A stretch of 64,000 nt of DNA from Tubiluchus corallicola. Its lineage: Eukaryota > Priapulida > Priapulimorpha > Priapulimorphida > Tubiluchidae. Positions within the stretch are counted from its first letter, which is position 1, and each line of letters begins with the position of its first letter. Shown here piece by piece: positions 12,640 to 24,580 of the stretch. The notes beneath the pieces were generated by a model. It did no database searches. It was given only the letters and a program-made list of their open reading frames with translations, and had not been told where the DNA came from. Both the position numbers and the translations under genes were made by a program. The stretch covers positions 1 to 64,000 of the forward strand of contig JAQGDQ010000085.1 of assembly GCA_030141605.1 (NCBI GenBank), read 5' to 3'.

Positions 12640-13122
12640 TGTCCTGGGCACCATTCACGTTTCTATTGAGGCTAAGTTATGCATTTGGCCTATATAAAAG
12701 CGGTCTCCTCAGCTCGTTTGCTGGTCCAGTTAGATTAATCCACGACGGTGTAAACTCTATTTCGTCATTATTTTTGAATGTATTTGATGTGATTTGTCAA
12801 TAAAGGTATCCTTTTCCTCAAACATCATCCTCTTGTTTCGTGGATGGATGTCAGAAGAGTTATAGACTGATTGGCCTCCGCATCTGCTGGCACCAAACCA
12901 ACTTGGGTAGCTTTAGCCCTTGTCGGTGAGTTCTTTGGCTAAAGTATACTTCTAATTAAGATCCTACAGGTAACACACAGGTACTGCGCTTTACACGTGT
13001 TCCATTTGGAATTCTTTCTAGTCCCTGGATGTTATCAGGAACGGTATGTCACCATCTCACAAAAATGGAAGATCAGGTTTTGCAAGATGACACTGTGAAA
13101 GTGGACCCTCGCCTGAAGTTCA
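12640..13122 (+). mobile_element. Solo LTR of an LTR retrotransposon in intron 2 of protease copy 2
   Basis: Aligning intron 2 of the two copies shows 483 extra bases here. The insert begins TGTCCTGGGC and ends CTGAAGTTCA, the usual TG...CA ends, and is flanked by ATAT at 12636-12639 and 13123-13126. Copy 1 has one uninterrupted TAATATTATTTC at the same place. Inside are a TATA box (TATATAAAAG, 12691-12700) and AATAAA (12799-12804), as in an LTR promoter and poly(A) site. The four-base duplication would suit a Ty3/gypsy-type element; no internal genes remain. Confidence 0.7.
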
Positions 13123-13525
13123 ATATTATTTCTCGATAACATACTATCTACTTTTTTTAAATTTCTTATAGCGGTGTAATTAATGCTATTATTGCAAACA
13201 ATAACACGTTACCGTCGACGTATTGTCATGTTTATGGAAACGTCGCAAAATGTTTTGAATGGTTAGATACTTAGAAATGTTGAATAGGCTATATACCCAC
13301 ATTAGCTAAAAAGCTAAATACCTGAATTAGAAACTAGGACAGGGCTTTTAACCAAACATCATGCAAAACAGCGTTGTATAAATTATGCGATCTTATTATG
13401 CCTATTAGACCTAACGTATCACATTATGCCACATTAATACTGTGTACTATTACTGATAACATTAAAATCAACTTTTAGATAATTGTAAAAAGCAATAGCC
13501 ACTACCCGTTTGAATTTACTCTTAT

Positions 13526-13850
13526 TTGACAGTGCTGTCCTCTATATACGATCGCCAGTCATCGTTGCGTTGTCCGTTTAGTATGGATGGCGTGCTGGCA
13601 GCTGCTAAACACGCGTTTACAAGGTTATTGTATGAGGTTTTCAAGTTAATTAATGTGGGAGAAATAAACGTTAATGTCGTAAACTTTACATACATTGTCT
13701 CCGTTAAACGGTTGAACACATTATTAGCCAGCACATTACAAGAAGCAAAGCGCTGCAAGCTATGTCATATTAAAATAAATCATTTTCTTATCAAGACTTT
13801 GATGCGTACAACTAATACTCAGGGTAATATTCTAGTGTTAAAAGATGCCA
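13526..13850 (+). other. Segment without counterpart in copy 1, carrying a coding-like frame (unrecognised)
   Basis: Just before the damaged exon 3 of copy 2, an open frame of about 110 codons includes MDGVLAAAKHAFTRLLYEVF, then alternating hydrophobic strand-like and helix-like runs. It has no clear match in copy 1 intron 2. The helix-strand pattern faintly recalls the small Rpp14/Pop5 RNase P subunits, but I could not align it and would not name it. It may be an inserted retrocopy fragment or chance. Confidence 0.2.
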
Positions 13851-15648
13851 TTATCATTCATGTGGTGGGTCACTGATTGATCGCAATTGGGTTGTTACTG
13901 CTGCTCACTGTGTGGATTTCCTAGCTAGTCCGTACGTCTTCAATGATACAAAATAATATTTTTTTGCTGAACTTTCTCTCTGTTTGTTCGTTTGCCTGAA
14001 CACGTGTAATTTGTGTCTCTGTTTTTATTGGCTTATACAGATTTGTTTACTTATTATGGAATTATTAATTTTGCCCTTTGTTTACTTGACTGTTTTTCTT
14101 ATTTTTCCTCTTCTTCTTCTCCTTCTTCTTCTTCTTATTATTATTCGGTTTACATTTAATTGCTCATTGTTGTTTTGATATGTTTTTGTTTTTAGTTTTT
14201 TTCTTATTCGTTTTGTTGATTATGTTTTTGCAAACTTGTTTGTTTTGTAGCTTTTACTTCTCTTTTAAAATCACCAACGACGTTCTTTCTTACATGAGTT
14301 TGTTACAGAATTTAAAAAAAATCGAGGACTTATAATAGCGAGCAAATATTCGTTCACAAGCATCAACATCAAGGTTTCATTATTCGGCTATGATACAGCA
14401 GACACTTGTACAGTAATTTGAGATTCCTGCCGTAATGTATCAAAATTTAGAATCAATGCAAGATTTTTGATAGAAAAGAACATAGTTTAACCTTGAATAA
14501 GGTAGCCTGTCGTTTTCATGCTGGCTTGTTGTCTACTTAGTTTGTTCACTATAGGCTAGTGAACTCATCTACTTTACTTTTTACTTTTTACATTGTTTGA
14601 CTTTTTAGTAATGGATGCACCTATTTCATTAATCCTAGTCTTTAGTGTAATTTTTATCTTTTGTCTTGTATATAGTATTTTCATGCTGTCATAAACTTCA
14701 ATCTAAATCAAAGTGCACAGGTTACTTTGACTTAGGTCTTGCCCAGTGTAAAATTCTGGCTCTGCTTCAACCCATAAGGACGGATACCATTTCGTAACTT
14801 GGAAGAGCCGCAAGTTTTCTTGCTAAAGTGTCAAAAATAATAAGATATTTTATTTCTTAGGAGACAGAGACGAAAGCTCTTACTCCATTTTGGTGCAACC
14901 ACTTACTCAGATGCCACACAGTCCAGACGGGTAAGTCCAATACAAAGCCTTTCAAAATGTTAGTTTACAAAAAACATAAAATTTATGCATAAATAAGTGT
15001 TAATACTTATATCTCTGAATAATTGCAAGTAAAAAATAACTTAATTAAATTACTGTAGAAATTCAAGAATACTGGCTAATATTTTGGATAGACACTAACC
15101 AGATAGTGCAACAAATTTTTCGAAAGAAAATTAAAATTCTTATCATGAATCCTATTTCACACCCTTTTTTAGAACATAATAGAGCATATTGAGTAATTCT
15201 CACGAATTCATTGTTAGCAATTTTGTTTTTTACTGTCTTAGAATTATTAACAAGTGTAGCACAACTTTCTTAAACTAAGCCGAGCAAAGATCTAGAATTA
15301 AATTAGCAAAATTACTGCCTGATTTATAAACTAAACAAAAGTATTTATAAACCAGTTTAGATAGCTGATACCAGTTATGTGTATTTATCGCAACAGTAGA
15401 AAAAATAAACTCAAACTTGGAGCTTTCTCATTGTAGGACTGGTTATTAGGCCTACAGATGGCGATCCTCTATAGATTATTCTCAGCTAACGTTTTTGAGA
15501 AACACTGACGTGACTAACTGACTAACTGACTAACGCAACACACACAGTTGCTTGTGCATTTATCATCGTTACGGCCGTGGTTGAAGGCAATAGGCGCGAA
15601 AGGCCCTATCTGGCATATGGATAATACACAGAGGTCATTAATTTCCTT

Positions 15649-15990
15649 AATCATGTGATTCTTTTGACGAGAAAGTTGAAAGCGTCTACGAAAACTCAGA
15701 GCAATCAATAGTTTTTCTAATCATGGTGATTCTTTTGACGAGAAAGTTGAAAGCGTCTACGAAAGCTCAGAGGAATCAATAATTTTTCTAATCATGGTGA
15801 TTCTTTTGACGAGAAAGTTGAAAGCGTCTACGAAAGCTCAGAGGAATCAATAGTTTTTCTAATCATTGTGATTCTTTTGACGAGAAAGTTGAAAGCGTCT
15901 ACGAAAGCTCAGAGGAATCAATAGTTTTTCTAGTCATTGTGATTCTTTTGACGAGAAGTTGCAAGCGTCTACGAAAGCTCAGAAGATGAT
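15649..15990. repeat. 71-bp tandem repeat (about 4.8 copies)
   Basis: Unit starts at 15649, 15719, 15790, 15861 and about 15932 begin AATCATGGTGATTCTTTTGA or a variant. Copies are over 90 percent alike; the first lacks one base. The array ends in an acidic, then lysine-rich frame (SSEDDNEVDGVSKQKTEVKK), suggesting the unit comes from a fragment of a coding element. It occupies the interval where the missing protease exon should be. Confidence 0.9.
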
Positions 15991-17904
15991 AACGAAGTGG
16001 ATGGAGTCAGTAAGCAGAAGACGGAAGTGAAGAAGCGGAAAGTGAACATGCCTGCATGTCATCAAATGCAAAGAATCACTCGAGCTATTTTGTGTTTTTC
16101 ATTTTGGGCCTATAAATGCAAATAATTATTGAAAATGATGGCCATATCATTATGATCAGCAATCTCAGTTCCATTACAATTTAACTCAATAGGAGAAGAT
16201 TTATATGGGAGAGCAGATCATACTTTCTTCACTTGACATGTATTTTGTTTATTTACAATAATAAGTGCTCCCTGTTCCACGTTTTTAAGCTGTTTTGATG
16301 TTCGAGTTCTTAGAAAGTAACTGCCCAATTCCTCCCAATTACCTGCTTAATTTTACTGTTTTTTTTCAGTTGGACCTTCTCCAGACACTCTTCAGACAGT
16401 TCTTGTGCCTGTACTTTCTAACGACGTATGTGCAGATGCAATACGTGCAGCTACTGACTACTCCATACATATCATTGATTCATGGATCTGTGCTGGAACT
16501 TTGGAAGATGAGAGTGGAACTTGTAACGTTAGTAACATGTCTTTACCTTCATGCGATAAGTTTTATTAAATTAAATCACTTACAGTCTCCTCATTGTGGA
16601 ATTTAATTGCATCTAACATTTGAGACAAATTACTGACATAGTCGGTTTGAAAAGTCTAGGCCTACTGGAGACACAATTTTTTTATCCTACAGTTAATTTA
16701 GTTTTATTCTATATTTAAAATGTGCACCATGCTTAAACTATTAATACTGTAATATTTTTATAACCTGATTTGATTTGTTAGATTAAAAAGCTAAGCATTC
16801 TATTAGAATTGCAACAGGCCTTATATATATGTGAATGTTAGTTTTACGTCTGGTTTTAGCGTCTAGTGATATTATTTCATTTCATTTTTTTCATAAAATA
16901 CAACTAAAGCTAGCAACTTTTCAAGTATTAATGCTCCTAAGTTAATCAGAATTGCTTATATCAACAAAACTACAAGTTGTTGCTTTCTTCAGGGAGATTC
17001 TGGTGGTCCAATGGTTGAAGAATCAACAGGAGAGCTCATTGGTGTCGTTTCCTGGGGTGTGGAATGTCAGCGTAATGGCGCTCCAGGCGTAAGAACTCGA
17101 GTGACATCATTCAGACAGTGGATCATTGATGAAATTAAGTGAATATTTTATACTGTGATTATTTTGTGCGACTAAAAGCAACAGTTAGTTAATGTTTCCT
17201 ATTGAATAATGAATATAAAAATAGTGATAAGTGGAAAAAGACTTTATTTTTTAATAATTTGGTTTTTTAGGGTTTAAACCCTTTTTTTATGTTTTCAGAC
17301 ATAATTATACAGTTATTTTCCTTTATAATAATACACTCAGAACGATTTTAAAATTGAAAAGACGTCAAAAGTGATATTTGGAACTACATTAGTCTATATA
17401 CATAGGCAAATTACAAGTCGTTTTGTTGTATAACTGCTCTTATGCTTGGTGTACAATCGAAGATTTTACTACTACGGTCGTTTCTCGTTACAGCTCTAGC
17501 AGCGTCTAAGATATACATTTTAAAAAATCGCTCAATCTCTGTTAAATTTATGTAATACTACGTCCTTTATATAGCATGGGTTGTTTAATGGAATGCTTCT
17601 ATATGTGTGTACTGGTGAATTATTAAAACAATGTGTAAAGTGCCGGAAAAATGCGTGTATTATAATTGTAACAAAATAAATGTATGACATTAAATCTGTT
17701 AAAATTGACAGAAAGTGTTGATTTTAGATTTTTTTGTAAAATTGTGGTAATAAACTCAACTCAGAAACTACTTTAAGAGAGAAACACGTGAAACTTTTGA
17801 GAAATAAATGAAAAATAAAGTTCAACAAAGCTCAAAGCATGTTAAGCTTTAGAAAGATAAACAGTAGTGGTGGGCGTAATAGACCACTAATAATCCGTTA
17901 CTTC

Positions 17905-18692
17905 GGTTACTTATCCATAACTCTCTGGCAACGGTTACTTATCCACAACTCTCTGGCATCAGTTACTTATCCACAACTCTCTGGCATCGGTTACTCATCC
18001 ACAACTCTCTGGCATCGGTTACTCATCCACAACTCTCTGGCATCGGTTACTTATCCACAACTCTCTGGCATCGGTTACTCATCCACAGCTCTCTGGCATC
18101 GGTTACTTATCCACATCTCTCTGGCATCGGTTACTCATCCACAACTCTCTGGCATCGGTTACTTATCCACAACTCTCTGGCATCGGTTACTTATCCACAA
18201 CTCTCTGGCATCGGTTACTCATCCACAACTCTCTGGCATCGGTTACTTATCGACAACTCTCTGGCATCGGTTACTCATCCACAACTCTCTGGCATCGGTT
18301 ACTTATCCACAACTCTCTGGCATCGGTTACTTATCCATAACTCTGGCATCGGTTACTTATCCACAACTCTCTGGCATCGGTTACTTATCCATAACTCTCT
18401 GGCATCGGTTACTTATCCACAACTCTCTGGCAGCGGTTACTTATCCATAACTCTGGCATCGGTTACTTATCCACAACTCTCTGGCATCGGTTACTTATCC
18501 ACAACTCTCTGGCAACGGTTACTTATCCATATCTCTCTGGCATCGGTTACTTATCCACAACTCTCTGGCATCGGTTACTTATCCACAACTCTCTGGCATC
18601 GGTTACTTATCCACAACTCTCTGGCATCGGTTACTTGTCCATAACTCTGGCATCGGTTACTTATCCACATCTCCCTGGCATCGGTTACTTAT
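17905..18692. repeat. 28-bp minisatellite after protease copy 2
   Basis: The unit GGTTACTTATCCACAACTCT plus CTGGCATC repeats about 28 times. Variants are TTATCC/TCATCC, CACAAC/CATAAC/CACATC, and several units lacking CTCT. Because 28 is not a multiple of three, one reading frame passes through all three phases of the unit, giving a 28-residue protein period and a 203-codon open frame with no evidence of being used. Confidence 0.97.
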
Positions 18693-20500
18693 TCAAATAA
18701 ATGAATACTAAATAATTAGTTTTATTATGTTTATCGTCGACATTTCTAAAATAAAAGAACAGTTCCTTCAAGTAAAATAAACACAGCAGTAATCCAGCAG
18801 AAAAGTTATAATTCCGAATAATTTAAAACACAATGGAAGCATTAATGTTTTTAGATCCAGCAAATCCAACTTGCTTATTTTTTGTTCCAGAAGAAAATCA
18901 CGAGAATTATTTACTGTTGTTTGAATTCCTATTTGGAATTATTGACACAGCTCCATTTATACACGAGAATAAAAGTGAGCTTAAAAATCTGAAGGGCAGA
19001 TCCATTTAATAGACGCGGTTAATTTAGCGGGCATATTTATGGGCAGTATCAAGAAACTGGCAAATAGGACGCTGTTACAGTCCGTCCAATCGTCCGTAGT
19101 AAAATTTCAAAAGTTATGGAACCTCTGGCATGGGGTAGCCTTCAAAGATAAAAGTGACAGCGCCTCAACTTTCGTGTCAAACTACAGCCTTAAATTCCCA
19201 TAAAAGTGACGGAGAGATAAAGATTTATATTATTTATCATGTTTGGTGATATTTTGGAATCTCATTGTCTAGTTGTTTACTCTCTACAGTTTATGGTTGA
19301 GCCCTGTACTGGTTAGGAGTATTCTGTTTGTATCTGTTAGTTCTGGGAATTGTTTTTAGTTTGAATAAACAAACAATGTTAGCTTTTTAATAACAACAAA
19401 GTTTACTCAACTGAAAAGATATTTTATCTGAGTATTTATTGGTTAAGCGAAACATTATAATTACTTCCATAAACAAATGCTAAATCTGCAATAATAATAG
19501 CTAGTAAAACACCTTAGTTCTACTTTTGTACTATGTACTATGTGTGGCGGATTGTAGTGTAATGATAAATTAATCTGGTTATATGCCTATAACTTTGTAT
19601 CTTGTTATAATTATGCAGATACTCTTATTATTTTGTATAACTATCATAATATTTTTATTGTCTCTCTGTAATTTTACAACATTTTATATGAGTACACTAT
19701 TTACTGTTTTTTTAATCATCATTAAATTAAAATATCGATAAAATTATATCAGGATAGATGAACATAATTAGTTTATGGCTGCTGAATATCTGTCTATTGA
19801 CCTGTCTTGTAGTTCAAGTTTATAATAATGAATGTGTTATGTTCTGCACTAAAAGTAATGCAAGTACCAGCAGTGCAGCAGTTTGTAGTAAGTAGAAAGT
19901 GAAAAAGTTAAAATTTTTAATTTCTAAATTCAGTTGGCTCTGTACTTTCACGATTCGTATGATTTTTTTGAATAAAAATATTGCAGTAAAGATGTGATAG
20001 GAACGACTCTTGTATATGGCGCAACTGTTGTGTACGAACTTTAAGTGAGATGAAAAAACAAACACAAAATTTTGGTGCTGTTGCAAGGCACTAGAAAGAT
20101 CAATATTACATACTTTCCTATCGCGTAAACATTAAAGACAGGAAATGATTTCATACATATCATAATTAAATATTGATGATAGCACAAGTATACAAGATAA
20201 TAAACACCTACATGCTGACATTTAACGTGCACGGTTTATCATTTAATTACCTGAGCGGAATGTTTGAAGCAAACACCTTTTATGACCGTTGGCGAGTTAA
20301 ATATTAAATAGACAGTAGAAATTTGGAGCAGTAACCGGAAGCCGTGTTTATATGTTTTATTACCTATAGCGAATGAAAACTAACTGGAACTGCTACGTCA
20401 GGTGTTTTGGTACTTAGATGTTTATGATGTGAAAACAATGAGCATAAAAGGAACTGAATTTTGTCTTGGTAAACTAAAGGAGGTGTGTGCGAATGGCATT
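18693..20500. other. Intergenic stretch
   Basis: No gene recognised. The piece at about 18960-19380 is less AT-rich and ends in a GAATAAAC signal, so it could be an old transposon end or a 3' UTR, but I see no supporting structure. Confidence 0.45.
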
Positions 20501-20511
20501 GTACTCCAGAA

Positions 20512-20574
20512 TATAAAATGAGAGTTCTCAGTCTAGTTTCTTGATAAATACGTACGGTAGTAGCATGAGAAAAG
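20512..20574 (+). promoter_or_regulatory. Possible promoter and first non-coding exon of the two-helix membrane protein gene
   Basis: TATAAAA at 20512-20518 is followed by an initiator-like TCAGTC at 20528-20533 and then a good donor, AAAAG/GTAAGA at 20574/20575. The TATA-to-initiator distance is shorter than usual. Joined to the next exon, an ATG at 20565 would give only a six-residue frame, so this exon would be leader. Confidence 0.3.
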
Positions 20575-20889
20575 GTAAGATATGCTTTTGTTCAAGTAAA
20601 TAAACGTTATTCTGGTGACCTGTACGCGTAGTTTTTCCTAGGATAGTCTTTAAATTTGTTAATTTTCACTAGTACAAACAAATACAAAAAACACAAAAGT
20701 CCAAATAAGAACAGAAGTTTTATTTTCATAGACTGTAATAACATTATGTTTGTTGTTTTGGTACAACCGAAATATTTGCACTTGAAAACAAGTATTTTTC
20801 GAAGATTTTGAAAAACCAAGATTCAAACTCTTAGTAGTTGTATTATTGGAATCATTATAACAGTTATTTTAATTTGTCAAATTTTTCAG

Positions 20890-21600
20890 AATTCCACTGA
20901 GCGAGTTCAAGGATCCAATTCACCACATTTATTGACATTACCATTGTCTATACGGACTTGCAACAAAATGGTAATTACAGATATTTGTGTTTAAGCTATT
21001 ATACTTTCACATAAGGAATTTTTATTGTATTAAATTATTTGCCAGTGTTTGCTGACAATAATCATAAAATTAAAGACGATTTTGTTTTCTTATCTATAAA
21101 TTGTTGTTTGATTATTAATTGTTGCATTGTTTTGCTTCTAGACGGTTAGCACACATCCAGAACGAGAACAAACAGTTCTTTCAGAAGGTAAAATCTTTAC
21201 CAGGTTGCTCGTTTGGTGCAGCCTATGTAGCTTCGTCTTGGGTGGTACGGCAACGGCAGCTGGCTGGTGTTATGAACAGACTTTTCTCATAATTTGTGGC
21301 ATTATTGTCATGGGACCTGTGACTTGCGTGTTACTGTTAGTTTTACTTGTGGTGAATAAATGCTTATTGACAGATAAGAGAAATGTTTCACTTGAGAAGA
21401 ATACTGCAGAGTTTGTCAGTTCTGAGCTGCCACCCCCTGGTTATGACGATTGTGTCAGAGAACAGGTGATAGTGAATGTTGTAGAAAGTGTTGACGCATC
21501 AGCAGTTAATAACGACTCAACAAATATCACAAACAATGGTGGCTCATTGACTGCAGCCCTACGTGTCAGTGACATATCAGGTGTTGAATTGGTAAAGTAA
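20890..21600 (+). CDS. Small two-helix membrane protein with a PPxY motif; ATG split off by an intron
   Basis: An exon at 20890-20970 (after TTTTTCAG) ends in ATG directly before a GTAATT donor. The next exon, 21142-21600 (after GCTTCTAG), is open from its first codon, so the protein starts M/TVSTHPEREQTVLSEG and has 153 residues. It has two hydrophobic helices, about residues 23-43 and 49-72, a short polar link between them and a tail of 80 residues. The tail holds LPPPGYDD (about 97-104), a PPxY motif of the kind bound by WW-domain proteins such as Nedd4-type ubiquitin ligases. No signal peptide is evident, so a hairpin with both ends cytosolic is likely. I do not recognise the family. Coding begins at 20968. 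Confidence 0.6.
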
Positions 21601-24580
21601 CTTCCAGAAGTGTTCTGTAAGGACAGGAAAAAGTGAAGGACTTCTTCTTGTTCATGTAAATCAGATGAAAGCAATCCACCTTCATATAGTTTGGTGGTTA
21701 GAAATCAGCATTTAATTTAAGTGGAGTAGCTTTGTATTCGGCTGCATTGTACATGTGCTTACGTATTATCTTACAGGAATTATCCGAACCCATGTCCATG
21801 TGGTTATAATTTTAATCTGTAGCCCAAGCTAGATTACACAATTTTTTTACATTGCAGGTGATGCAAGTATTAAGAGCTATTCCTCTCCCCATCTAATTTT
21901 TTACGTGGATGCAAAAGCAAATCGTATGCAAAATATTCAGAAAAAGCTGGTTTAATATTAATCAGTCAAACATGTTCTTTTCCCTAAAAACTCAATAATA
22001 GAGTGTCAAGTCAGTATATTAATGTAACTTTGGCTTCGAAAGTCGTGGTTTAATGGAAATTAATGTGCAATGTGCTTAATTTCCAATTATATCAATTCGT
22101 AATTATTATCCTTTAATAATCCAGTCTGTTCAGTCTAGCTTTTTAAGATCAATACAAACTGGGTTTTGCTGGCTGTTGTAGATATATTTACGTTCAGAAA
22201 TTTGCCATAAACAATCAAAAAAATAATTACAATGTTGCTATGCTGTTGTGCTATTTAATATTATTTAATACTAATAATTTAAAAGTACAAAAACATTTTA
22301 AATCATTGTAAATAAAAACATTTTTGAAATTTAATGCTAAACAGCACTAACAAATTTAATTCAACTCAGATTGACCTAGCATTACCAAGTCAAACATAAA
22401 TGTATTTGAGCATTCAAGTTAAACTATCTAACTCTGCCTGCCACTGTAGGCAAAAACTCAACCGTTAATAGCCATAATTTACACAACGAATATAAAAACT
22501 GTGCATCACACAGCTAATAAAACACGTATGACATAAATAACTCAAACTGAACTTATTACTTACAAAACTCTGTACACTGCAAATGACTACAATCTATACA
22601 GAGAGCTGACTATTTAGTAAAACAGACAGAGCTTTACTCATTAACTTGCTGATTTCGTAATGTTTATCTGTTTGACTAGATGCATAACAACGCATTTTTA
22701 GCACAATAATTTCTGCCAATGTGTTTTTTTCGATATAGAAATACGTTAACTAAAACATCAATGTTTAAGAATATCTGCTATCCTCTCAGCTCGAACTACA
22801 TTTAGGGAAGTTTTATGTGTTCCGGGCACCAAAAACACCTTCATCTCACCGCAACACACCTAAAAGGAGCAGATAAATATTCAGTCTCGATCTGTGTGCC
22901 TATTTCATGACTTGCGTGCAACTAACTATAGCAGTTGTTCTTCAACAACTAACAGCATTTATGTAAACAAATCTTCTTTGTGCTTGTGGAAATCCAGCAT
23001 CCAGTGAGTCGGCCTACTCAATGTAATCACTTATTAAGAATGCTACTCTAAGACGAGACAGCGTTCCTAGTAAACCCTATAAAATGATCCCCCTGGGCAA
23101 GTAGATCCATCTGCACAGAAAAACTAAGTTCATACTTGCACTCAGCATTCTAAAACGCTGCATACCAGTAATTTTCAGATTTGTACAGTCAATATTACAG
23201 CCTGCCCATACTTCCGGACTCAAAAAAAAACCCTAAAGTGGCTTCGCCAGCAACCGGGTTCGCCGTCACTGAAAAATTATATCCAAATTCGCAATCGGCA
23301 CCATAAAATACCCTTGTTTCGTAATTTTCTTTTATATATTATAATCAATAGTGAGGCGTAACCCTGATCTGTAGCCAGAATGCCCTAAAAAGCCCCCTTT
23401 TCTCTAAGTTATAATTAGAAAAAAATGGTACCCAAATTTTACACACTCTCTAGAGAGAAATGAATTCATTTAAACAAAAAATAAAAAAATAAATTTTAGC
23501 ACGAAAATCCCACGTGATGAGATTACGGTTCATACTTTTGCTTTTTTGTGTTTAATGGTGCGCCTTCATCAGACACTGATTTTTTCTTACCATTAACTAT
23601 CGTGTTTGGTTAAAATTTGCACAATTAAAAATTGCTTGTCTGCGTGCTCTCATAGAAACAGTACATTACGAAACCAGAGCCGTATAATGACCTTTTGAGC
23701 CCCATAGGCTTGCGAAATTACATTCTCAGACTGAGCCACCCTTTAATTTGCTCGCAGTCGTCTCGAATATTTTTTACCTGTGATATATTTTAGCAACATT
23801 TGCATAGCTGGGGCGCCATCTTACAAATAAATGGGCTTCAAAGAGGGGTCAAACTCAAATGAGGATCCATTTTAAAATTGGATTTTCAGTCTTTCTGGCC
23901 ACAGTTTTGAAGTCAGCAACGCAAAGTATGGAACCCCCTTAACTGAGGGTCCCTAGGTAGCAACCTATACTAGTCTGTAAGATAATCTGGCCTTCGATAC
24001 GAGCCATACAAATCATGTTGACATTAATAGACAGTAGTTGTATTCTGATGTAGCGTGATTTTAGTAACCAAGCTACCCCAATTGAAACAAAGCTGATAAT
24101 ATTGAACGAATTGTTGCTGAGGAAGTTAATGTATGTAAAAATCATGTGACATTCAGTTGATTCACTGTGCATTAGTTATTTCTGTAATCGATTTTGGTGT
24201 AAACGAAGAAGGAATGTGAGAGAGCAAGTGCTTGTCATGGCGACTGCATTATTTAAAATATAACAAAATACGAAATTATCGTTATGTTTGTCTCTTCCTT
24301 GCTGCTAATTTCACATCTTCAAGCGTGACGTCTGGAATAAAGCTGGAATAAAATCTCTTCAGCAAAACGGGCAGCCTGAGCAAAGCAAAATAGTGCTGCT
24401 AAATCTTATCGACATCATCTGGAACTCGTTTATAGTCTGGGGATTTCTTGAAGTGTAGATTAAACAGTACCTAGCTAGAAAATTTCGCATAGTGTTCTGA
24501 AAGAGGAATTAACTTTGTGTTAGCGATACGTAATCGGCTTGTCAATTAAAGAATCCCTAGACAAACGAAGTTGTTCATAG
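21601..24580. other. 3' UTR and intergenic stretch
   Basis: The first several hundred bases are probably the 3' UTR of the membrane protein gene; AATAAA occurs at about 22310. From about 22780 to 23960 composition is more even and the sequence looks like old transposon, but no coding or terminal-repeat signature was identified. Confidence 0.4.

Larger units (their letters stand above)
10953..17142 (+). pseudogene. S1 serine protease copy 2, damaged paralogue lacking the catalytic-Asp exon
   Basis: Matching exons are 10953-11055 (signal peptide), 12462-12550 (RIVNG start), about 13845-13935 (CGGSLID and TAAHC), 14861-14930, 16370-16527 and 16993-17142 (GDSGGP to the stop). Splice sites and phases equal those of copy 1. 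The exon with the catalytic Asp (copy 1 4538-4724) was not found between 14930 and 16370; that interval instead holds a 71-bp tandem repeat. Splicing exon 4 (ending phase 0) to exon 6 (needing phase 1) would break the frame. The start of exon 3 is also altered: 25 bases stand where copy 1 has 42, and the phase 0 frame would meet TAA. The last two exons are intact, so damage is uneven. A shortened or alternatively spliced product cannot be excluded. Confidence 0.75.

Noticed and set aside
13574-13850. RNase P Rpp14/Pop5-like protein
   Set aside because: Only a loose helix-strand resemblance; no motif could be aligned.
17839-18450. 203-codon repeat protein
   Set aside because: The frame exists only because the 28-bp unit is free of stops; it has no splice or domain support.
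17905-18692. Many TTATCCACA strings, identical to the bacterial DnaA box
   Set aside because: They are part of the 28-bp minisatellite unit in animal DNA with introns; no replication origin is implied.
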